Assembly: GCA_033085395.1 (NCBI GenBank)
Contig: JANQBS010000048.1
Location: 158,959 to 222,958 of the forward strand
Direction: 5' to 3'
From: Xanthoparmelia taractica
Lineage: Eukaryota > Ascomycota > Lecanoromycetes > Lecanorales > Parmeliaceae
DNA length: 64,000 nt
The number at the start of each line of letters is the position of its first letter. The stretch's first letter is position 1. Both the position numbers and the translations under genes were made by a program. Positions 11,063 through 22,212 of the stretch are shown here, piece after piece. Below the pieces are notes generated by a model. The model saw only the letters and a program-made list of their open reading frames with translations. It ran no database searches and was not told where the DNA came from.

Positions 11063-11398
11063 TGTGGAACCTTTTCCCCCCCCAAGCGCAGCTACTTGGA
11101 GCGAATACAAGAGAGAAATCCTCAAAGGAAGGCCTAGTCGCTAATCTTCATCGTCGAGGTACTCGGTGCAGTAGTTGGGAGAAGGGAGCAATACTGACAG
11201 CGTCGCAGAGTTGTAGGTCTCAGCCCTACAGACCTCGTCATTTGATTCGTTGCCACGCTAAGGCATCAACGGTTCCTGCGTTTCAAAGGCCTCCATTGTC
11301 TCCATCTTCGAGCTTCATACGACAACGACACCTCCTCCCACTGATCCTAGAGCTGCCACCTTTTATAGAATCTATCACCGTCCACAACCGCTAGCAAA
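11063..11398. promoter_or_regulatory. Shared divergent promoter of SAC1 and RAB5
   Basis: 336 bp separate the two start codons of SAC1 (minus) and the Rab5 GTPase (plus), both endomembrane-trafficking genes. No specific factor site is claimed. The spacing alone makes it a bidirectional promoter. Confidence 0.45.
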
Positions 11399-12286
11399 AT
11401 GTCATCCCGGGTCTCCACTGGCGCCCGTCCAGGAGCTCGATTTGCCCAGTTCAAGCTTGTCTTGCTTGGTTCGTACATCCTGCCGCTGGTGATATGAAAA
11501 TACTAACACCGTGTAGGAGAGTCTGCAGTAGGAAAGGTTGGTAGTTTACTGCATGCTTCATCCAGCGCACGGGAAGCTGACGCTGGCACTCTAGAGTTCT
11601 CTTGTACTGAGATTTGTCAAGGTTAGTCGATCAACACCTGGTTCTTCCGCCAGTCCAGGGAGATTGAGTTACGCAGTGGACTCTGACGCTTCTTAAGGAT
11701 CAATTCGATGACTACAGGGAATCAACTATCGGAGCTGCCTTCCTCACTCAAACCATTTCCCTCGATGATGCCACGACAGTCAAGTTTGAAATATGGGATA
11801 CGGCAGGCCAAGAAAGATACAAGTCTCTTGCGCCGATGTATTACAGGAACGCGAATTGCGCAGTCGTCGTTTACGATATCACACAAGCTGTATGTGACTT
11901 GCAAGAAGCCCGCCGAAGTCCTGCTAATATGAATGTAGTCGTCTTTAGATAAGGCAAAGTCATGGGTGAAGGAGCTTCAAAGACAGGCAAATGAGAACAT
12001 CATCATCGCTCTGGCAGGGAACAAATCAGATCTTGTCGCTGAACACCCAGACAAGCGTGCCATCACAACCGCGGACGCCGAAGCGTATGCACGAGAGGCC
12101 GGGCTGCTGTTTTTTGAAACATCAGCGAAGACGGCGGAAAATGTCAGAGAGTTATTCACGGCTATTGCGCGAAAATTGCCCCTCGAACAAGCTGGAAATC
12201 GCGGTATGAGGGCGAATCCACGGCAAGGGGTCGATCTGAGACCCGAGGCGCCTGGGACACAAGGCGGTGGAGCTTGCAATTGTTAG
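11399..12286 (+). CDS. ypt5: Rab5-family small GTPase (Ypt5/Vps21)
   Basis: Early-endosome Rab controlling endocytic fusion. Five exons: 11399-11468, 11517-11536 (only 20 nt), 11595-11621 (27 nt), 11698-11889 and 11939-12286. Total 657 nt, 218 residues. Motifs in order: P-loop GESAVGKSS, which is assembled across the two micro-exons; effector region STIGAAFLTQ; DTAGQERY; NKSD; ETSAKT. The C-terminus GGGACNC ends in a CXC-type double geranylgeranylation site. The Rab5 signature KFEIWDTAGQERYKSLAPMY separates it from other Rabs. Splice phases were checked through all four introns. It sits head-to-head with SAC1 and just upstream of SAR1, so three trafficking genes are adjacent. Confidence 0.95.
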
Positions 12287-12908
12287 ATGACTGTAAGGAT
12301 GGTACTCTACGGATCTTGGGTCACAATAGAGTGATGGGGAAGTGTAATGGGTTAGTCTTTCGGCAAGACGGTCTCCAGTCAAATGGAGGTGTGTCAGCTT
12401 CGTTGAGAAAACTGCCGAGTCTTAGGCGAGTCACTGGAATGGCGTTTATGGCATGCATGGCGTCTCTCGTAGGCGAACATTGGTATCGTCGTTGCTGCAT
12501 GGATTCTCTATACAAACTAGAATCTTTGACAGAAGTTATGTATCAAGGACACAGACAGTATGCGAGTATCATTAGTGTATCTACAGCTACCTTAATTTGC
12601 CTTCGATACGTGCAGCAACATTCTTGTCGCGATTCTCTCATCTGATATGCCACACACTGAAAAATACCTAGATCTGGCTCATGGACGTGCATCGGCTGAT
12701 GCTGAGCCATGGTATACCGTAATTAGCGCGCTTGAAGCCCCAAGCTTTGCCTCCGGATGCTAGTAAAAACCACTTTTTGCATTTAACACACACGACAACA
12801 ACCTCTCGAGGCGTTACCAACCTTACTCAGCTCTTCCGCTTATAATACTCTCGCCCTTACTTCTTGTGTTTTCTCTATAAGCTCAATTCTCATCGTCAAG
12901 CCTTCGTC
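12287..12908. other. Intergenic between RAB5 and SAR1
   Basis: About 620 bp holding the RAB5 3' region and the SAR1 promoter. A 123-codon open frame at 12274-12645 lacks any motif and overlaps the Rab stop, so it is not called. Confidence 0.5.
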
Positions 12909-13864
12909 ATGTTCATTGTTAACTGGTGTAAGTTGCCGCCTAGCTTCTCCTGCTGCAACAGAATGGCCAGCTTGCTATGTTTCTGTTTCCCCGCCTGCGA
13001 GTCCATGAGCTGACTTCATGGTTGTGCCGATAGTCTGGGATGTTCTGGCCTCTCTGGGACTCCTCAACAAGCATGCCAAACTCCTCTTTCTTGGCTTAGA
13101 TAATGCGGGCAAGACCACCCTACTACATATGTTAAAGGTATATCCTTTCTGTATGGCCCTTATTCGCTGTTGAGCAGACCGGAGCGAGCTCGGCAGGAGA
13201 GAACCGGCTTGAACCCTTTCTCTGACAGTGTACGTAGAATGACCGAGTCGCTATCCTGCAACCTACTCTACATCCTAGTATGCTCCACCAAACTTGATTA
13301 TCGTACCCTGCCGCATATTGACTCCTTTCAGCTTCTGAAGAACTTGCTGTCGGCAATTGCCGATTCACGACATTCGATCTCGGTGGCCATCAACAAGGTA
13401 TATCTTGCCTTGCTTGCCCCGCCTTGACTGGTCGTCCTGGGTTTAAGAGCTGAATCCCTCTTTCTCTTCTAGCCCGTCGTTTATGGAAAGACTACTTTCC
13501 TGAAGTCTCCGGAATTGTGTTCCTCGTCGACGCAAAAGATCATGAGCGCTTCGCTGAGTCGAAAGCCGAGCTTGACGCCCTTCTTACAATGGAAGAATTG
13601 AGCAAGGTACCATTCTGTATACTCGGAAATAAGATTGATCATCCCGATGCTGTCAGCGAGGAGGACCTTAGACATCACCTGGGGATGTGGCAGACGACAG
13701 GAAAGGGCAAAGTGCCGTTGGAAGGTGTAAGGCCGATTGAGGTCTTCATGTGCAGTGTCGTTATGCGGCAGGGTGAGTGCACGAGACAAATGATGGGCGG
13801 TGATCAAGCTGACTCTTGAGTAGGGTACTACGAGGCTTTCCGTTGGCTATCAAACTACGTATAA
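12909..13864 (+). CDS. SAR1: COPII coat GTPase Sar1
   Basis: Initiates COPII vesicle assembly at ER exit sites. Six exons: 12909-12927, 13034-13137, 13238-13277, 13332-13397, 13473-13772 and 13824-13864. Total 570 nt, 189 residues, the usual Sar1 length. The N-terminal amphipathic membrane segment begins MFIVNWFWDVLASLGL and is split by intron 1. Nucleotide-binding motifs: GLDNAGKTTLLHML, DLGGHQQARRLW and NKIDHPDAVSEEDLR. PTLHPTSEEL is the Sar1-type effector region. The last exon encodes only GYYEAFRWLSNYV. All six joins keep phase. A frame ending at 13819 reads into the final intron and is not the true C-terminus. Confidence 0.97.
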
Positions 13865-14301
13865 ATTAATTATACTCTGCAGTAACGTTTGAAGATAGAA
13901 GAAGGGTGCGAAGCCAAGCGATACCCGAAGACTTTGCACAATCGATGGATCCATTGTTGATTCGTTGGTGTATGATCTTTTCCCGTTGGCATATGTATTG
14001 ATGCGGAGTATCATAGCGAAATCCATAGCGAATGTACCCGCTGTCTTGTGTCTGATTACTGCCCGAACGAGCTTCGGTCACTTTTCGCTGTAATTTCAAA
14101 GAGCGCCGCTGCTGTAGATTTAATACGCTAATGTTCTGAAATGTCGAAATATCGGCGCTAGTGGAATTGACCGAACTTCCGGTATCCGATGTAAAGCCGG
14201 AGATGGGGCAGCTTTTCGCGCGCACGGAATTTCTCGACTCAACCAAAGCTGCATTTCCTTGGCCATATTCTGACAGCTTCTGTAGAATTTGAGCATCAAT
14301 T
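13865..14301. other. Intergenic between SAR1 and NOP7
   Basis: About 440 bp. A 126-codon antisense open frame (13866-14246) has no recognisable motif. I see the 3' region of SAR1 and the NOP7 promoter, nothing else. Confidence 0.5.
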
Positions 14302-16629
14302 ATGGGAAGAATAAAGAAAAAAGGTGAGGTCCTGCATGTTAATTGAACGCTCTATATTAAAAGAACTCGCAGGAACGGCGGGTCAAGCCAAAAATTTCAT
14401 TACTAGGTGTGTACCTGTCTGATAGCTTTCCCTCGTGATTGAAGAGCTGACTGTCCCTAGGACTCAAGCAGTACGCAAGCTTCAAGTGTCGTTACCAGAC
14501 TTTCGACGCCTATGTATCTACAAAGGTGTGTAACTGCCAATCTCCGTATCAAAGGCAATACCTGACAAGCTGGCAGGCATATATCCTCGAGAACCTAGAA
14601 GCAAGAAAAAGGCTTCGAAGTCTTCTACTCCCTCTACTACTTTCTACTACACTAAGGACATTCAATATCTCCTGCATGAGCCGCTCCTCGCCAAATTTAG
14701 AGACCATAAGGCTCTGGCAAAAAAGATCTCAAGACATCTAGGTCGCGGCGAGGTTGGAGATGCTGCACGATTGGAAAAGAAAGGAGCACCGAAACTTTCG
14801 CTTGACCACATCATCAAGGAAAGATACCCGACGGTAAGCTTATTCCTGAAACCCAGATCCTCCTCCTACCTTCGTCTCTGACTGATGGAATGCCGCTGAT
14901 CGAAATTTTATCTTAGTTTGTGGATGCTCTTCGCGACCTTGACGATGCGTTATCTCTGCTTTTCCTCTTTGCAAATCTCCCCTCCACGTCCACTGTCCCA
15001 CCCAAAACCATAGCTCTCTGCCAGAGATTATGCCTCGAATTCGAACACTATCTCATCACAACACATTCGCTGCGAAAATCATTTCTTTCTATCAAAGGCA
15101 TCTACTACCAAGCCACGATTCAAGGTCAAGATGTATTATGGCTTGTTCCATACAAATTCGTACAGCGAGTGACTGGGGATGTAGACTTCAGAATTATGGG
15201 CACATTTGTGGAATTTTACACGACTCTGCTCAGTTTCGTCAACTTTCGATTATACACAACTATTGGTCTTATCTATCCTCCAAGGTTCAACGCAAAGAGC
15301 GACGAGCAAGGTGGCGAGCTGGATGCAATTTCTCTGGAGGCAAGGGCCATTGAGGAGCCCAAAGAGATCGAGGTGGTTAGAGAGCATGTTAACGGTGACG
15401 CGAATGGGGGAATGGAACCAAGACAACCGAATGAAGAAATCCAAAGGCAGATTGCTGCCATCAAGGAGAATTTAGATGCAGAGCACGACCCATCACAAGG
15501 CCAGGAACGATACCAGGCTCCAGACCTAGAAATCAACGACGCCATTGATACCTTTGAGACGACGGGAGACGACGCAGATGTGCTAGCACAACCCCAAGCT
15601 GGCGGCAATGAAGCCGGCACACTCTTCGCACCATTTACATTTTTTCTGTCCCGCGAGACACCTCGGCAGCCACTCGAATTCATTCTTCGTGCTTTTGGTT
15701 GCAAGCGAATAGGCTGGGACTCCGTTCTGGGAGATGGTGCATTCACGAACAACGAGGCCGACCCAAACATCACGCATCAGATAGTCGACCGTCCCCCCCT
15801 AGCAAGCCTTCCAGAAGAAAAGCAGGTCTCTGAGAGCTCTTCGGATCCATCTACCACAACGGTCGTGAAGCCTGGGCACAGAGTACCCGGCAGAACCTAC
15901 ATCCAGCCTCAGTGGGTATGGGACTGCATCAACGAAGTCAAGCTTCTGCGGCCTGATTTGTACGGGCCAGGTGCGACCCTACCTCCGCACCTGAGTCCGT
16001 GGGTCAAGCCGAGAAAAGGTGCCTACGATCCAAGCGCGCCATTAGCGGAACAGGAACGCGAAGGCGAAGCAGAGGAAGCCGAAGGTCTTTCCGGTGAAGA
16101 AGACGAAGAAGAAGCGCGGGTGGAGGAGAAGGAGGAGGAGGAATCACAAGATGCTGCCGAAAACGGCGTAAAACATCCCCCCTCAGCATCGAAACCAGCA
16201 GCAGCCGATCTACAAGACGACCACGGCATGACGATCGCGGGCAGCGAGTCCGACTCCGAGCCCGCCTCCGACGCCGACTCCTTCGCCGGCTTCTCCTCCG
16301 CTCCAGAATCCGACCCCGAACCGACCCTTACGCAGCACCAACGCGAACTCGAAGCCGAAGCCGCCGGTCTCAAGTTCTCGGAAACGCTGACAAAAGCCAA
16401 CGGGCAGTCCGTAAAGGGGATATTGAAAAACAGCAATGGGGACGAGGCGAGGAAGAAGGCGGCGAGGAAGCGGCGGGAGGAGGAAGAGGAATTGGAGAGG
16501 AGGAAGATGATGATGGGGCGGAAGAAGCGCAAGGTGCTGGATAAGATGTTGTATTCGAATCGGCAAAAGGAGGGGGAAGCGGAGGCGTTGAGGGCGAAGA
16601 GGAGGAAGATTGAAGCTAGGAAGGCGTGA
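14302..16629 (+). CDS. NOP7: Pescadillo homolog (PeBoW complex, ribosome biogenesis)
   Basis: Nucleolar protein required for 60S subunit maturation (PeBoW complex with Erb1 and Ytm1). Five exons: 14302-14323, 14373-14406, 14461-14525, 14577-14833 and 14917-16629. Total 2091 nt, 696 residues. The start MGRIKKKGTAGQAKNFITRT and FRRLCIYKGIYPREPRSKKK are the Pescadillo N-terminal signature. SIKGIYYQATIQGQDVLW and FRIMGTFVEFYTTLL follow. A BRCT domain runs from LFAPFTFFLSRETPRQPLEF to YIQPQWVWDC. The acidic segment EEDEEEARVEEKEEEE and the terminal lysine/arginine-rich coiled coil are typical. Without the four small 5' exons the frame would appear to begin at 14917, and the conserved N-terminus would be missed. 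Confidence 0.96.
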
Positions 16630-16769
16630 AGTGGGAGTGTAAGTGCTCCGTGGAGAGACGTGAACGTTGCATTCGACTGCGTGAGCTAAGCTGCATGTCT
16701 ATGACTGAAAGAAAAATGGCAGAGATTGCATGTTGAGTGCAAATCCCCCATTTAAAAAAAAAAAGCACT

Positions 16770-18516
16770 CTAGCCCTTACCCGTCTCCAACACCTCCAGG
16801 AACCCCCCGACCAAATGCACGCTCCCCGTCACCAGCACCATCACCTCCTCCTTCCCGTCCCCATTCTCCGCCTCCATCTCCGCAACCCCCCTACACCACG
16901 TCACCGCCTCCTCGATACTCCCCTTCACCTCGACCACGGCATCCGGATCCACCCCCTTCCACGTCTCCGCCAAACCTCTCTGCACCTCCAGCCTTTGCAC
17001 GGCCGCGGAGCTAGTGTTCATACTCATGAGATCGGGCCTATACCCTTCTTCCTTGAATGTGATGTTGGTGCAGAAAACGGCGTGTGTAAACGGTTGTTCG
17101 TTTTGCAAGGCGGACGCGAGGGTGCGGTGCAGGGCTTTGGCGAGCGCGTTGGCGTCGCGGGTTTGCTGGTTGAAGAGGAGGATGCGCTTTCTTTTTGTTT
17201 TTGAGGAAGTCGAAGGAGCTGAAGGGGGAGGAGGGATCTGGGAAGCGAACCAGGACCCTGCGACTTCAATGCTTTCGAGCGTGTGGCCGCCGTCTATGTA
17301 CCATGCGATGTTTTTCTCGCGGCGGGTCTCGCACCGGCCGGGCCAGCGCACTTCTTCGAGGCCCCGGATGAACTCGGTAGGGAGCTTGTCTTTGGCTTCG
17401 CCCCCTTGGTGGCCTAGAGCGGTCAGTTGTGCGTCGGCGATGGCTACTGCGAGGCTCGCATTTGTTTGCTGGAAGTCGGCGGCGAGTCCAAGCTTGATAT
17501 TCTTGAGTGCAGGGTTTCTGTCGACTATATGGAGCTTTGTCGGGACATCATCCGCGCGCTTTCGGAGGACCTCAATGGCAGCTGGAGGTTGAGGGGCTGT
17601 GAAACACGGAGCGCTGGCCTTCATGATTCCACCTTTATGCCATGCGATCTCCTCAATAGTGTTCCCCAGCATAGCGGTGTGATCGATTCCCAGACTAGTG
17701 ATGCCGGTGACGGTAGGCTTGACGAGAATGTTGGTGCTATCGTATTCACCGCCAATGCCACATTCGATTATCGCGGTATCGACGTTCTCGCTCATGTAGG
17801 TGTGGTATGCCATCAGAGTCAGAAACCTGAAGTAGGCCGGTTTTGCAGTAAGATCTGTAGGTTCGCCCTTGGCTCTCGCAGCATCCTCTAGACGATCCCA
17901 AATGTCGAAGAAGTATTGGGCGAAAGCTTCCTCGGATAAGGGTTGGTCATTAATTTGGATACGTTCACGAACGAATCGGAGGTGGGGTGAGGTGTAGAGC
18001 CCAATCTTATGTAGTAATGGTCTTGACTCGCAGGTGGAGGAGTTCCGATATTGAGCCAAGATGGAGGAGATGAAAGCACTCGTCGAACCCTTGCCCTTAG
18101 TCCCAGCAATGTGTATAAGATTGAGCCGGTCGAAATCAGATGGCTACCAATCGTCTCAGCCTAGCTGTGTCTGTGGAAGACTTGGTCGGCGATATCAGTG
18201 GGAGGCTCACACCTCATATCCAATCCTTCGGCACCACTCAACCATCTCCGGTATCGCATCTTGATTCAAGCTCCTGCCAGACTTCCTGATGGCATCGACG
18301 ATTGTAAAGTTACTCTGCAATGTATTGAGGGCAGCAACGGCGTCCTGTGACCTTGGTGAGTTGGGGTATAAACGAGAAGAGAAATAGTCTCTGGCTTACT
18401 GCGTATGTGCGGCCTGCCATTGTCGTGGGCGCGTAGGAAAGGCGCCTGATTTGTGCAAGAGGTTGGCGAAGGAATAGCAACAGAGCGGGCTGGGTAAGGC
18501 ATGATACTCTGTGCAT
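16770..18516 (-). CDS. MET7: Folylpolyglutamate synthase, predicted mitochondrial/cytosolic dual start
   Basis: Adds glutamates to folates, retaining them in cytosol and mitochondria. Three exons: 18516-18400, 18344-18213 and 18143-16770. Total 1623 nt, 540 residues from the first ATG. ATP-binding loop HIAGTKGKGSTSAF is in exon 3, then GLYTSPHLRFVRERIQIN, ECGIGGEYDSTN, SLGIDHTAMLG, RWPGRCE and YIDGGHTLES (usually DGAHT). Two in-frame ATGs lie in exon 1. Start 18516 gives MHRVSC... with an Arg/Leu-rich presequence (LLLFLRQPLAQIRRLSY). Start 18420 gives MAGRTYA..., a cytosolic-type N-terminus. Fungal and animal FPGS use such paired starts. The C-terminus converges on NOP7, with only ~140 bp between the stop codons. 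Confidence 0.94.
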
Positions 18517-19340
18517 CAGCGCATATTGCCTGTTGCTTCCTGGTGAAGGATCAGACAAGCAGTTGTGGGAGTAGGTGCCATCTGTGATACCAAATACCGT
18601 ACGATACTGTATTGCACGCGTAAGGTAAGTATTCATAGCGAAAGCTTGGCATCGCGAATTGCCTCCGCTGCCACATACAGTAATCTCTGAAACCCGTACA
18701 GCCCCCGAGATTGCGGCACGATTGACGACGGTCAGTCTTCTCAAACTAACTCCCAGTCAACGTGCTTCGTCTACGTCTCATCTACCTCTTCTAAGAGAGT
18801 TAGTCACATCTGAATCGTAGGCGTTAACGACTCAGGTGAAAATGACTTTCCTTTGGCGGTTGGAACACAATATAGTGCCTCGTTCCTGGAAGTTTATCAA
18901 GGCAGACCAATCGAGATGCCTTCAGGTAGCTTGGTGGCGGGTTAGCAGTGGTGAAACCGTCGTCTACCTTACTTATCCGATGGGATAGCTGTAATTGAAG
19001 CTTGGTACGAAGTACAGTGAACTGATCCCCTTTCGATCCCATGTCTATGGGCGAAGTACATCATAAGCAATAGCGCCCGTCCGTTTTGGGACACGCAGTA
19101 CATCCACATCCACATCCACTTTCCGAGGGTGCCGATATTGTACTATATACTGAATGTATCATTGAAATGTATAGCTTCGTCCTTGATCTGAGTACGCCAA
19201 GAGTTAAGTTGGGTCCATGTTTCAAATACTGGCGCAAAAATTCCAACTTCAGATGAAACTTTCGTCTCGGGCACACTTGCATTGGAATTTGGCTGTCCCC
19301 TTTTCCTTGACCTGATCTTCCCCTAACTCTCTCTTTACTT
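18517..19340. other. Intergenic, divergent promoter region
   Basis: About 825 bp between FPGS (minus) and the acyltransferase (plus). Short open frames here have no motifs. A long in-frame extension upstream of the FPGS start (to 18744) exists, but the conserved presequence begins at the ATG at 18516. Confidence 0.5.
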
Positions 19341-21053
19341 ATGCTTTATGCATTCTCGTCAATGGATTCCTTGAAGAGCTCCATCACCTCTCTCTTACAC
19401 CCTGGATCTGCTACCAACGAGGATGTAGAAACTCTGCTCAAGGCTGAGGATGGAGCGACCTCCACCTTCGTGAGCAGATATGCTCTCCCAACAACAGCAA
19501 GCAGGACCGTCAAGAAAATTCTAATCGCACTCCTTCCAAATCCCATCCAACGCCGCCTCGCACCTCATATATATAAATCACCACGAATTCATCCGACCTC
19601 TTACCTTGATGGGCTCCGTGGTACGTGTTTCGCTTGGGAGCGTTCCTTTTTTTTCTTTCTTTTCGTGTGGCACATTCCAAGGCGCCAAGTGCTGGGGCCA
19701 ACCCTTGCCCCCGCAAAAAGAGGACTAAGTTTGAGCTTCTCAGGTATCGCGTCTTTCATCGTCTTTGCTCACCACTATACCAACTGGGTGCCCCCCTACC
19801 TAGCCTATTATGGCGTGGACACTGAGAAACGCCCTTCATCCCTCGTGCAATTACCATTCATTCGCGTCATCTACTCCGGCCGGCCAATGGTCCACGTCTT
19901 CTTCGTCATATCCGGCTTTGTTCTGTCGAGGAAACCTCTGCAATTAGCCCGCAACCACAAATACGATGATCTCCACAGGACTCTTTCGTCCTCCGTCTTC
20001 CGACGCGCTATACGTCTCTACTTACCAGCAGCCTTCTCGACCTTCTTCATGCTTTTGCTCATTCGCGCCGGCTGGGCGCGACATCCAATGGACGGCGGAT
20101 TCCTAGCTCAAGTGGCAGACTGGGTTGGTGCAGTATTTGATATCACCAAGCCGTGGCAGTGGGATGTGATCCAAGATCTACGTTACGACATGCATACATG
20201 GACGCTTCCTGTCGAGATGGTCATGTCCATGTTATTATTCATCACAATAACCGGTCTTTCAAGGTGCAAAGTGCCAATTAGGTTCGGTCTGATGATCCTG
20301 ATCATGCTGTACTGTTTCCGCAACGGACGTTGGGCGGCCGTCGAATTCCTCGGTGGTGCCTGTATTGCTGAAGTCGACTTGATACAAGACGCCCGTGCGT
20401 ATCGAGCGGCGAGTCTTCAACCATCCAGCCTTGAAGGAGAACATTGTCACGACAACCAGCTCGACCCAGCTGCCGTAGCCCCTACCTCTGTAGATGAACG
20501 AATACAAGGTGCCACTTTCAGAAGTACAGCGTGGACCGTGTTCTGGTGGGTCCAACTGGTAATCGCACTCTGGATTTGCGGATGGCCCAACCACGACGCC
20601 GAGAAAGCGCCCGGACTGGCTTGGCTGTTAGCGCACACACCGGAGCCCTACCTGTCATTCGGTGTGGTACGATACACTGACTGGAGATCTGCGCCTTGGT
20701 ACATAATAGCATCGCTCCAAATCGTCTTCGCATGCCAACAACTGCCCCCTTTGCAAAGATTACTGAGCACCGGCCCAGTACAGTATCTGGCGTCAATCTC
20801 GTTCGCGCTTTATCTTATGCATGGGCCGATGTTCGAAGGGTTCGGTGGGAGAATCATGAATCCGATTTTGCATTCTGTGACCGGCATGGATCAGGCTGGA
20901 GTTTGGGAATTGTTCTATGTGTGGATCGTAGGGCTCTTTGCGCTGGGCATACCTTGTTTGTGGGCCGCCGATTTGTTCTGGCGATTCATAGATCGGCCGT
21001 GTGTGGATTTCGCTAGGTGGGTTGAGAAAAAATGTCTCGATCATGAGCATTGA
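19341..21053 (+). CDS. Membrane acyltransferase 3 family protein (OafA/NodX-like)
   Basis: A polytopic membrane protein of the Acyl_transf_3 family, which transfers acyl groups to sugars or other small molecules. I read two exons, 19341-19620 and 19744-21053, separated by a 123-bp intron (GTACGT..CTTCTCAG). Splicing restores SYLDGLRGIASFIVFAHHY, the family's DGLRG motif followed by the catalytic-type histidine. The intron length is a multiple of three and it has no stop, so a 570-residue unspliced frame also exists; the spliced product is 529 residues. Later motifs are FFVISGFVLSRKPL and, near the C-terminus, SISFALYLMHGPMFEGFG. An in-frame ATG at 19362 (MDSLKSS) is an alternative start. Substrate unknown. 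Neighbours give no pathway hint. Confidence 0.85.
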   Translation: MLYAFSSMDSLKSSITSLLHPGSATNEDVETLLKAEDGATSTFVSRYALPTTASRTVKKILIALLPNPIQRRLAPHIYKSPRIHPTSYLDGLRGTCFAWERSFFFFLFVWHIPRRQVLGPTLAPAKRGLSLSFSGIASFIVFAHHYTNWVPPYLAYYGVDTEKRPSSLVQLPFIRVIYSGRPMVHVFFVISGFVLSRKPLQLARNHKYDDLHRTLSSSVFRRAIRLYLPAAFSTFFMLLLIRAGWARHPMDGGFLAQVADWVGAVFDITKPWQWDVIQDLRYDMHTWTLPVEMVMSMLLFITITGLSRCKVPIRFGLMILIMLYCFRNGRWAAVEFLGGACIAEVDLIQDARAYRAASLQPSSLEGEHCHDNQLDPAAVAPTSVDERIQGATFRSTAWTVFWWVQLVIALWICGWPNHDAEKAPGLAWLLAHTPEPYLSFGVVRYTDWRSAPWYIIASLQIVFACQQLPPLQRLLSTGPVQYLASISFALYLMHGPMFEGFGGRIMNPILHSVTGMDQAGVWELFYVWIVGLFALGIPCLWAADLFWRFIDRPCVDFARWVEKKCLDHEH

Positions 21054-21789
21054 GAGGAGTAATGGCATGGGTTGTACTTTGGTGACTGGTGTCGCTAGGA
21101 GGGCTGCATACTGGGTACCATCAGCGCATCGGCAAGGATAAAGACAACAATATAGACTAGAAGTCGCCTTGGAATAATATCACTAATTCCCCTTGGTAAT
21201 CAAATGGCCCTTTTAGGTTCCCAACCTAACCGATACCTTGGACGGCAAACAACAACAACGTAAGCCAACCGGTCAGCAGAAAAGATCCTCCTCTCACGCT
21301 GCAGGTAAAATGCAAGAGGCAGATATGTCTTGATTGATTGATCAACATATATAGCCAACCAACGTCTATCCCAAAGCACAAACGTGTAGCACAGCTCCGA
21401 ACGCTAGATACCTACCTTACCCAAGTTGCAAGACACATCAATACGTCTGTCGTAGCGTCCGCCATTAGAAAATTCCAGCGCAAAACGGCGGTCTGGAGAA
21501 AGGGAAGGGAAGTGAGCTGGGTATGTGTGTGCATGGGTTGTAAATGATCTATATATACGTAGGACGCACGTTCGAGAGCGGCGTCTCCGTCTCGTGTCGG
21601 TTCGGTTCAAACAAATACGACGGCACGTACTAACACACTAACACACACACACACACACACACACACATATGGCAGGACTGGACGAAATGTATAGACGAAT
21701 GTGATTTATTTTATGTATTCACCTCGGAGAACCCAGACAACACGCCCGCTCAGCAGTCAGTCAGTCAGTCAGTCAGGCACAGACAGCCT
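21054..21789. other. Intergenic with microsatellites
   Basis: No gene supported. Contains a CA-repeat at 21640-21668 and a CAGT-type tetranucleotide array at 21754-21775. Confidence 0.6.
21640..21775. repeat. (AC)n and (CAGT)n microsatellites
   Basis: An uninterrupted CA/AC run ends near 21668. At 21754-21775 there are about five tandem CAGT units. Confidence 0.85.
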
Positions 21790-22212
21790 TTAACTTTCTG
21801 GGGCGGTTTCTCCTCCAAAGAGGTGCGCGATTTTGGCATCGAGACCGTGCTTGCGAACTGCGAGGGTGGCGAGGGAGAGAATAGCGAATCTGGATAAGGG
21901 GCTGGAGAGGCTGGATTTGGCGCTTTGGCCGGGGGGGGGGACTCTTTTGGCTGGTTGAGTTGTTGGTGGGCGGGGTTTTGGGTCGTGGATGCGGCGGAGT
22001 GGAGTGGTGTTTGTTCCTTGTATTTTTTTGAAAGACCTACTTGAGATTATCAGTCGGGTTTACGTCACGACGGAGAGGAGGGGGGTGGGGGGGGAAAGAG
22101 GGGAGAGGGGAGAGGGGAGAGTGTGTAAGAGAGAGATTGTGCAAAACGTCATACCCGATTCCAACACGGTTCTGAAAGGTCTCTGTACGAGTACCTGAGA
22201 GACCAGTGCATT
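21790..22212 (-). CDS. Possible small protein with one intron, unknown
   Basis: A tentative gene. The distal exon reads, in frame, FKKIQGTNTTPLRRIHDPK... and ends SPLSRFAILSLATLAVRKHG followed by LDAKIAHLFGGETAPES and a stop at 21790. The hydrophobic and amphipathic composition and the clean stop look coding. An acceptor CTCAAGTAG precedes it near 22030. A candidate first exon MHWSLRYSYRDLSEP (ATG near 22212) joins in phase through a weak GTGTTG donor. The intron spans a GA/GGGGA-rich purine tract. No family recognised. This could also be a chance frame. Confidence 0.3.
22073..22120 (+). repeat. Purine-rich GGGAGAG tract
   Basis: A G/A-only stretch with three tandem GGGGAGA units next to runs of six to eight G. 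Low-complexity sequence, probably intronic or 5' leader. Confidence 0.7.

Noticed and set aside
13866..14246. 126-codon antisense open frame between SAR1 and NOP7
   Set aside because: No motif, Ser-rich and overlapping expected UTRs; likely a chance frame.
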